Shown here piece after piece: positions 58,149 to 64,000 of a DNA stretch of 64,000 nt (its first letter is position 1; every line of letters starts with the position of its first letter). Position numbers and translations under genes: made by a program. The stretch covers positions 850,839,978 through 850,903,977 of the forward strand of contig NC_090437.1 in the NCBI RefSeq assembly GCF_031143425.1, written 5' to 3'. Source of the DNA: Pleurodeles waltl (lineage: Eukaryota; Chordata; Amphibia; Caudata; Salamandridae). The notes under the pieces are model-generated. The model saw only the letters and a program-made list of their open reading frames with translations, was not told where the DNA came from and made no database searches.

Positions 58149-58852
58149 GGGGGTCATTCTGACCCTGGCGGCCGGTGGCCGCCAGGGCCACCGACCACGG
58201 GAGCACCGCCAACAGGCTGGCGGTGCTCCAACGAGCATTCTGACCGCGGCGGTTCAGCCGCGGTCAGAAGCGGAAAGTCAGCGGTCTCCCGCTGACTTTC
58301 CGCTGCTCGTTTGAATCCTCCATGGCTGCGGAGCGCGCTCCGCAGCCATGAGGATTCTGACCCCCCCTACCGCCATCCTGTTCATGGCGGGAAAGCCGCC
58401 ATGAACAGGATGGCGGTAGGGGGGGGTCGCGGGGCCCCCGTAAGAGGGCCCCGCAAAGTATTTCAGTGTCTGCCTTGCAGACACTGAAATACGCGACGGG
58501 TGCCACTGCACCCGTCGCACCTTCCCACTCCGCCGGCTCGATTACGAGCCGGCATCCTCGTGGGAAGGGAGTTTTTCCCTGGGCTGGCGGGCGGTCTTTT
58601 GGAGACCGCCCGCCAGCCCAGGGAAAAACTCATAATACCCTCCGCGGTCTTCTGACCGCGGAGCGGTATAATGGGGGCGGAATTCTGGCGGGCGGCCTCC
58701 GCCGCCCGCCAGAATCAGAATCACCCCCTAAGCCCGAAGATAAAAATCTTTGCCGAGGATTCCTGCATCGCGTATCCGGCGAAGGGCTCCAGGAGATCTG
58801 ATTGGACTGGCAGGTTCGTCCCTCTGAAGAAAATCTTTGAAAAAGAGACTAA
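57987..58852. repeat. tandem units of about 120 bp carrying Harbinger inserts
   Basis: Unit A 57987-58105 (119 bp); unit B 58106-58148 plus 58732-58813 (125 bp after removing the insert); unit C 58814-58852. All start with GTTCGTCCC/GTTTACCCC and share GAAAAAGAGACTAAG. Unit A is uninterrupted; B and C each carry a Harbinger-type element at the same TAA. Confidence 0.88.
58149..58728. mobile_element. Harbinger-type hairpin element, complete copy
   Basis: 580 bp, GC-rich, non-coding. Terminal repeats: GGGGGTCATTCTGA at the left, complement GGGGGTGATTCTGA at the right (13 of 14). Target duplication TAA (58146-58148 and 58729-58731) confirmed by the empty TAA in unit A (58023-58025). Nearly the whole body is a series of perfect hairpins: 58163-58187, 58200-58229, 58238-58269, 58269-58304, 58321-58350 (30-bp palindrome), 58361-58425 (30-bp arms), 58569-58631 (29-bp arms) and others. 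The 3-bp TWA target and GGG-type ends fit PIF/Harbinger. No transposase frame; a non-autonomous element. Confidence 0.9.
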
Positions 58853-59139
58853 GGGGGTCATTCTGACCCTGGCGGCCGGTGGCCGCCAGGGCCACCGACC
58901 ACGGGAGCACCGGCAACAGGCTGGCGGTGCTCCCACGAGCATTCTGACCGCGGCGGTTCAGCCGCGGTCAGAAGCGGTAAGTCGGCGGGCTCCCGCCGAC
59001 TTACCGCTGCTCGGGGGAATCCTTCATGGCGGCGGAGCGCGCTCCGCCGCCATGAGGATTCTGACCCCCCCTACCGCCCTCCTGTTCATGGCGGGAAAGC
59101 CGCCATTAACAGGATGGCGGTAGGGGGGGTCGCGGGGCC
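58853..59139. mobile_element. Harbinger-type hairpin element, truncated copy
   Basis: 287 bp, starting with the same 14-bp end after TAA (58850-58852), co-linear with the first half of the copy at 58149 and stopping at GTCGCGGGGCC, where the gypsy sequence resumes at 59140. Hairpins are kept. The right end is missing with no second TAA, so a deletion also removed the end of the LTR-like repeat. Confidence 0.88.
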
Positions 59140-59440
59140 AACTTGATCAGGAATCAGAGAGATGACTTTGCTTTATTTTGCAGGTAACTAAAGGCGGATA
59201 ATGACATCAAAAGGAGAATGAAACATATTCGAGAGAAGAGTCCATTAAAAGAGGAGGTATATGGAGGACAGGACCATGGGACTGAAGATTCTTTTTACAT
59301 TATGATGTGTATTGAGTTTTGTTTTGGAAGCTTTTAAGAGATGCTGCTCAGAAGGAGTGAATAAAGGTTTATGAATAATGCTATCCTCCAAGTTGTGATT
59401 CTTTATTTAGTAAGAATCACAATTTTCCAGATTGGCCACC
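59140..59440 (+). mobile_element. end of gypsy coding region, possible short LTR
   Basis: 59140-59187 reads NLIRNQRDDFALFCR before a stop, fitting the end of a gypsy polyprotein that was cut at 56266. AAAGAGGAGGTATA (59247-59260) is a possible polypurine tract, and a TG...CA stretch follows to about 59432, containing an AATAAAGG signal at 59362. The 5' counterpart was not found, so the LTR assignment is weak. Confidence 0.5.
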
Positions 59441-61479
59441 GATCTGCGCAACCCAGACCTCAAAACTTTACTTTAACAGAATAAGTCAGCTGAAGAGCTG
59501 GCACACAGTAGCTGCTGTTTATAGTTAAACTAAGTCCATCACCCTGTCCATCCATGTAACCATCTAAGCATCCAGTATACAAATTCAGCTAGTCATCCCT
59601 GTTTGTCCTCATGCTCACACATTCTTTGATAGTTTACAGTCAAGAATATGTAACCTCCGATTAGTTGTGTGCCTGCACGTGTTGTGTATTTGTCACTATT
59701 TGTGTTGCTTGTATGGAGGTGTCTGTATATTTGGCTTAGCAACTGTAGGTGTAGTTGTGTGTGTGTGTGTGTGTGTGTGTGTGCCGATGCCTGCTCTTGA
59801 ATATGTGCAAGCCAATGTTTGATGGTAGAGGCTTGAACATGTTTGCGGTGTACATATGAATGCCTATCTGTGTTTTCAGCTAGGTGCTTTTGTGCCCTGT
59901 GCATGTCTGTTGGAAATTGACTTTTAATATTGTAGGTATTTAGCTGGGTAGCTGCCTGTCAGCACTATTAGATTGGTTGCATGAATGTGTGGGTACACAA
60001 GTGCCTGAATGTCCTGTCCTTTGAGTGCATGCCTTATACAACAGCCAGATCTATTGCGTTTGCCGATAGCTGATGGATTCTCAGTTCATCCGGCGCACTT
60101 TAATACCTCATTAAAGCTCCTGTACATTGAAGCACTTACAGTAAAATATTAAGCATTAACTAAGCCTCTAGTTCTAGTCTTAGGCCACGCCTTTAGATCT
60201 GACTTACAACTGAAAAGGAAATCAGATCTACTGGATTTGTTATTTTTTGTATTTAGCAATCTGTTGGAAGGCATGTGTTTCCTTGCTCACGTCCCTTCTT
60301 ATATCTGTACTCCCTGAATGTGCTCTCTCTACTCCCCTCCCCCATTCCCTGAAACTCCAAACCTGGTTTTCCATTTTTATCTACTCTATTGTGTTTTTTT
60401 AAGAGGGACTAACATCTTTAAATGAGCCACTCACTTCCTTCTTTTGTACTCGCTTACACATTCATTTTACCTTCTAAATTGCCGTTTTAGTATGAATGTA
60501 CCCCACAATAGAGTGGTAGATTAAAAGTAGCAGCCATGTCTCACTATCAGCAGACATCATAACGCACCTAAACATGAGTCACAAATAAAGCACACACTCA
60601 TTGGGAGTCTTTGTGGAATAGGTTATCTTTAGTAGAAAACCATTGTAAAACGGACGCATGCTTGAGCATCCCTTATGATGCGTTTACGTGCAGTCAATAG
60701 AGAAGCATTGGCAAAGTTGAGATGAGACCTCTTGGCTTTTGCCTAGGTTTGTTTTTCTCTTCTGTATCTTCTAATTCATATTGAATTCTGAAATTGCGTG
60801 CCAACAGTATGCATGAGATAACAACAGAAACAAATATATAAACAATGCACTGGAACAAATATGCAGTCAATACCGGAAGAATGACAGATGTGTGGGTCTA
60901 ATACTTAAAAGTTATTGATTCATTACTTGCCATTACTTAGTTTTAAAACACACACTTTGCCTATATTTAATTGATACTGTACTAAAGGTCAAAGTGGCAA
61001 AAGTGTTTAAAAATACGTATTAAACTTGTATCAACAATACCATTAAACTGTATCCATCCAAAGTCACAAGTACAGTTTCACTCTGGGTAAACTGTTCACC
61101 ATATACAATAAAAAATAACCTTTCCTCTTCATAAACTGCAAATAATGTTTTCTAAGCATGCCAGGCAGCCGAAACGGCCTACCTGTCACTCAAATCCAAC
61201 ATAAAGCATTGAGGTTGAAAATTTGACGTTAGTTTTTAATCTGGAAATGTTTCAAGGGAACAGTGTGGAGTCAACAACATCTATCCAAGTGGCAACCTTT
61301 AAGATGACTAACATGGGTGGGTGCAAAAATGCCCCCTCGCCCCCTGTTCAGACACCACATCCACGGACACTTTAAACAGTGCTCAGCTAATAGGAAAGTG
61401 TGGTGCTTTAAGCAACCTACTTTTGGCGAAAAAACATCCAGAGAAACGCCTCTTATAACCAAGTGCTCCACAAGCTGTC
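59441..61479. other. no gene; (TG)n microsatellite
   Basis: A (TG)n run occupies 59756-59783, surrounded by a TGTGTG-rich neighbourhood. The rest is unassigned; no AGA exon was recognised. Confidence 0.5.
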
Positions 61480-62896
61480 CAAATGTCAGACCCTAAAATG
61501 GCTGACACCAGGACCAGGACTCCATGTGGATTAATCTCTACTCGACTACCCCAGTGTCACTACGAACATCCTACCCTTAGGGGTGAGCACTTAGTGGCAC
61601 TACTCTACAACGCTCTATACGGGTAGGAACCTATAATATACACAACTAACCTACGGACCAGAACAAATATGGCACGGGCCCTCCCATCCTATGCCTGACA
61701 CTAAGATGGCCACCTCCATTTAATACAGCTCTTTCTAGTGCATGCTCCATAACTTTCTTATTTCTGAACTACATGCACTGAGATCCTGAATTTCTCCACC
61801 TCAACAGCAACCCAAACTGCGGACAGGAAGGGACTCAGAATAATCCCTTACACTGCAAAGTGCTGTACCTTGCTATTCTGCATTGCAGCACCATATAAAA
61901 TTATTTAAGTGTTACTAACCTAGGAAGGATACTGACTTCTGCACCTCACACTACCTCCCAACATTCAGCGCCTCCGTCAAACATCTCAAGGACTACAGAA
62001 ACCCCACTAGGTGCATCCAACGTAAAGTATACAGTAAACTCCGTTCTCAAAACAGTGGACTCCAAACTGCACAACCCTAAAGAAGCGAGGGTAGGTCTGA
62101 AAGACACCAAACAAGACAAGACAGACAAAAGCAGGACCCACACCATTCCCCCGCTCCCCTGACTCCTCTGTAAAATCTAAGTCTGAAAACTCCGCAACTC
62201 TAGACCTAATTATGCAAAAACTCGACAAGCTACATGTGCTTGCTCAATTGAGAAAATCTCCCACAGAAACTATACACAGAGACCTTGCATCTTTGAATTA
62301 ACAAATGATAAACTGGGCGGCAGAGTCTCTGAAATAGAGTCATGGATAAACCTTCTGGAAGACCACAAACACATCTCTTTAAAAAAACGTCATCAACCAC
62401 CACCACCACGAGACTGGCTCAACTGGAAAAGAACATCACCAAGGTTGAAGACAGAAATAGAAGGGGCAACTTGCCCATTTTCAAACTTCCTGAAGGCAGT
62501 GAAAACCAAGCCCTTTCCTGTGAAACCTTCATTGAAAAATGGATCCCACAAGTACTCAATATAAACTTAGACAAGGACTTTGAAATAAGCCAAGCGCACA
62601 AAGTGCTCACACATAAGCCTGGAAACAGCAAAGCTCCAAGAGCCCTCATTTTCAGACCCCTCCTCTACATACATACTGAAGTCACAAATGAAGAAAATGC
62701 AGAGAATTACGTGACATGGCGCCTCTATTGGGATCTCTCTAGATTACTCGAAAGACACTGTCGGGAAACGAAAGGCGTTCTTTCCCAAAGGAAAATTCTG
62801 AAAGATCTCTCAATACAATTTTCATTTATTGGTCCTGCACAGATAAAAACAACTTCCTATGGCAAAACCATCATTTTTGAAAACCATAAGGAATAA
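61480..62896 (+). mobile_element. L1/Tx1-type LINE ORF1 remnant, plus strand
   Basis: A 184-codon frame (62342-62896) encodes LAQLEKNITKVEDRNRRGNL, then KLPEGSENQALSCETFIEKW, then HKPGNSKAPRALIFRPLLYI and, near the end, SFIGPAQIKTTSYGKTIIFE: a coiled-coil end, RNA-recognition-like core and C-terminal domain of L1 ORF1. The coiled coil continues upstream in a different frame (KLGGRVSEIESWINLLEDH, from about 62310), so there is a shift near 62380. 61490-62300 resembles its 5' region (AAAATGGCTGACACC at 61495). No ORF2 follows within the window. Confidence 0.8.
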
Positions 62897-62935
62897 GGAT
62901 TTCCTACTTTGAGGAATTAGGATTTCCTACGTTGA
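62890..62935. repeat. 23-bp tandem duplication
   Basis: GGAATAAGGATTTCCTACTT (62890) is followed by a second 23-bp unit GGAATTAGGATTTCCTACGT (62913), just after the ORF1 stop. Confidence 0.9.
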
Positions 62936-64000
62936 GGAAATCTGAGACCTGAAAATGACTTCTTAAAAACTCAAGAAACTAAAGAAGGAATGGCTAACAC
63001 TTAACACAAATCATTGCTACTAACTTTCACTAACTTTCTACTCGCTTAGTAACATAGGATAATCAGATTGCCCACACACTGCCTAAACAAAACCCAATTC
63101 ATGTTCTTCCCATAATGCTAGTGATCTGTGATCGACCAATGGGATCGAAACATGGGTGTACATGCCCATTCTTCCAAAATAACGATAACAGGTCGAAATA
63201 TTTGTTTGAGCTGCTTTTACTTCTTCGAACCGAAACAGAATAAAGTGGTCAGCAACCTACGAAACCTTAACTAAACTATCTAGCACCTACTAACCTATTA
63301 ATAACCTAACAATCTACTGTTAACCCTAACCAATGGTAAGATTTCTCTTCTCTTCTTCAATGACTGGCACTGTATCTCTATAACGACCTTCAACCTGCTC
63401 TGGTTAAATCGGATGTTTTATAATTGCCTTCAACCTGATGACTGATCTACAGCAATGTTTCATCTTCTCAGTTTCAACAAAATTTTGATTTATCAAATCT
63501 CATATTCCATTAATTAATGCGGATACCAGCCTTACATTGTTATATTATACACATCTAGTGCCATCCAATGGATACTTGTTGTCCAATTGCCATAGAAACT
63601 GTGTTTTGACCCACAGGTTGGACAATACAAAATGCACTACCTGCAATACAGTAACCTGGGGGCATTCAACCGAATCACTGTCATCTCTGTTCAATCTATG
63701 TTGAGAATATACTGGCACTATGTGAACATTATGCTGGTACTAGGTTGATAATATCTTGGTTCTAGGTAGACACCTTACTAATAAGTCGTTGAAACTCTGT
63801 GAGCTCTATGTTGATACTACACTGACATTATGTTAGCACTAATTGACAGTAAATGGAGAATTTACTGCAAACTGTACATTGTACTCCATAATTATGAAAC
63901 ACATTGGGTACCATTTTTCACAACCATGGCTGATGACATAAAAACTTAACCCAGCAGAAATAATGACACATGTCACCAACTAACAACCATCCCACCAAAA
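62936..64000. other. no gene recognised
   Basis: A/T-rich sequence with degenerate short repeats (TATGTTGA...TACTGGCACTA type) at 63690-63840. LINE ORF2, expected downstream of an intact L1, is not visible. Confidence 0.4.

Noticed and set aside
57278..58801. Several overlapping frames of 100-150 codons in the GC-rich region
   Set aside because: They follow from stop-poor GC-rich palindromes of the Harbinger-type elements and the LTR-like repeat; the two strands mirror each other.
50294..64000. Upstream AGA exons (signal peptide to residue 169)
   Set aside because: No segment matching the conserved DGTTMDVGAVGDLRR-type region or the CQPNYW-type block was found.

Overview
The window looks like a piece of a very large, repeat-packed salamander genome. 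A newt such as Pleurodeles is my best guess; that is an inference from the repertoire: many DIRS-type tyrosine-recombinase retroelements, hairpin-rich Harbinger-type elements, Penelope-like, L1/Tx1 and L2-like LINEs, Ty3/gypsy, hAT MITEs, and introns of 8-20 kb.

The only host gene I can prove is AGA (aspartylglucosaminidase), on the minus strand. Four consecutive coding exons join in phase: 50176-50293 (end of the alpha chain and the catalytic Thr), 41917-41992, 30690-30797 and 10690-10823. All have usable splice sites and keep the active-site, disulfide and glycosylation residues. The amino-terminal exons and the last exon were not found; they probably lie to the right and left of the window. 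The introns between the found exons are 8.2, 11.1 and 19.9 kb.

Layout, left to right: L2-like LINE remnant (1.0-2.3 kb); LTR-like repeat (3.9-5.6 kb); Penelope-like endonuclease with a 61-bp inverted repeat and a decayed hammerhead motif (6.5-8.1 kb); AGA exon (10.7 kb); half of a DIRS element (14.6-16.8 kb); more DIRS pieces (17.5-18.3, 19.5-20.9, 28.0-28.5, 29.6-30.5 kb) around an LTR-like repeat (22.4-25.6 kb); AGA exon (30.7 kb); a nearly complete DIRS element with inverted terminal repeats and a nested hAT MITE (31.9-37.8 kb); L2 3' end (38.1-38.3 kb); a paired dispersed repeat flanking AGA exon 41.9 kb; two L1/Tx1 LINE copies (43.3-46.5 and 47.9-49.9 kb), the first split by a long hairpin carrying a hammerhead-ribozyme motif; AGA exon (50.2 kb); a decayed Ty3/gypsy element (51.3-59.4 kb) with at least three nested insertions, the largest carrying two Harbinger-type hairpin elements; and an L1 ORF1 remnant (61.5-62.9 kb).

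The mobile elements are dead or dying: their frames are broken, and their relation to AGA is that they inflate its introns. I did not find a new multi-gene system. The most unusual signals are the Harbinger-type hairpin arrays, where two copies differ by base changes matched on both arms of a stem, and the hammerhead motif in a long inverted repeat.
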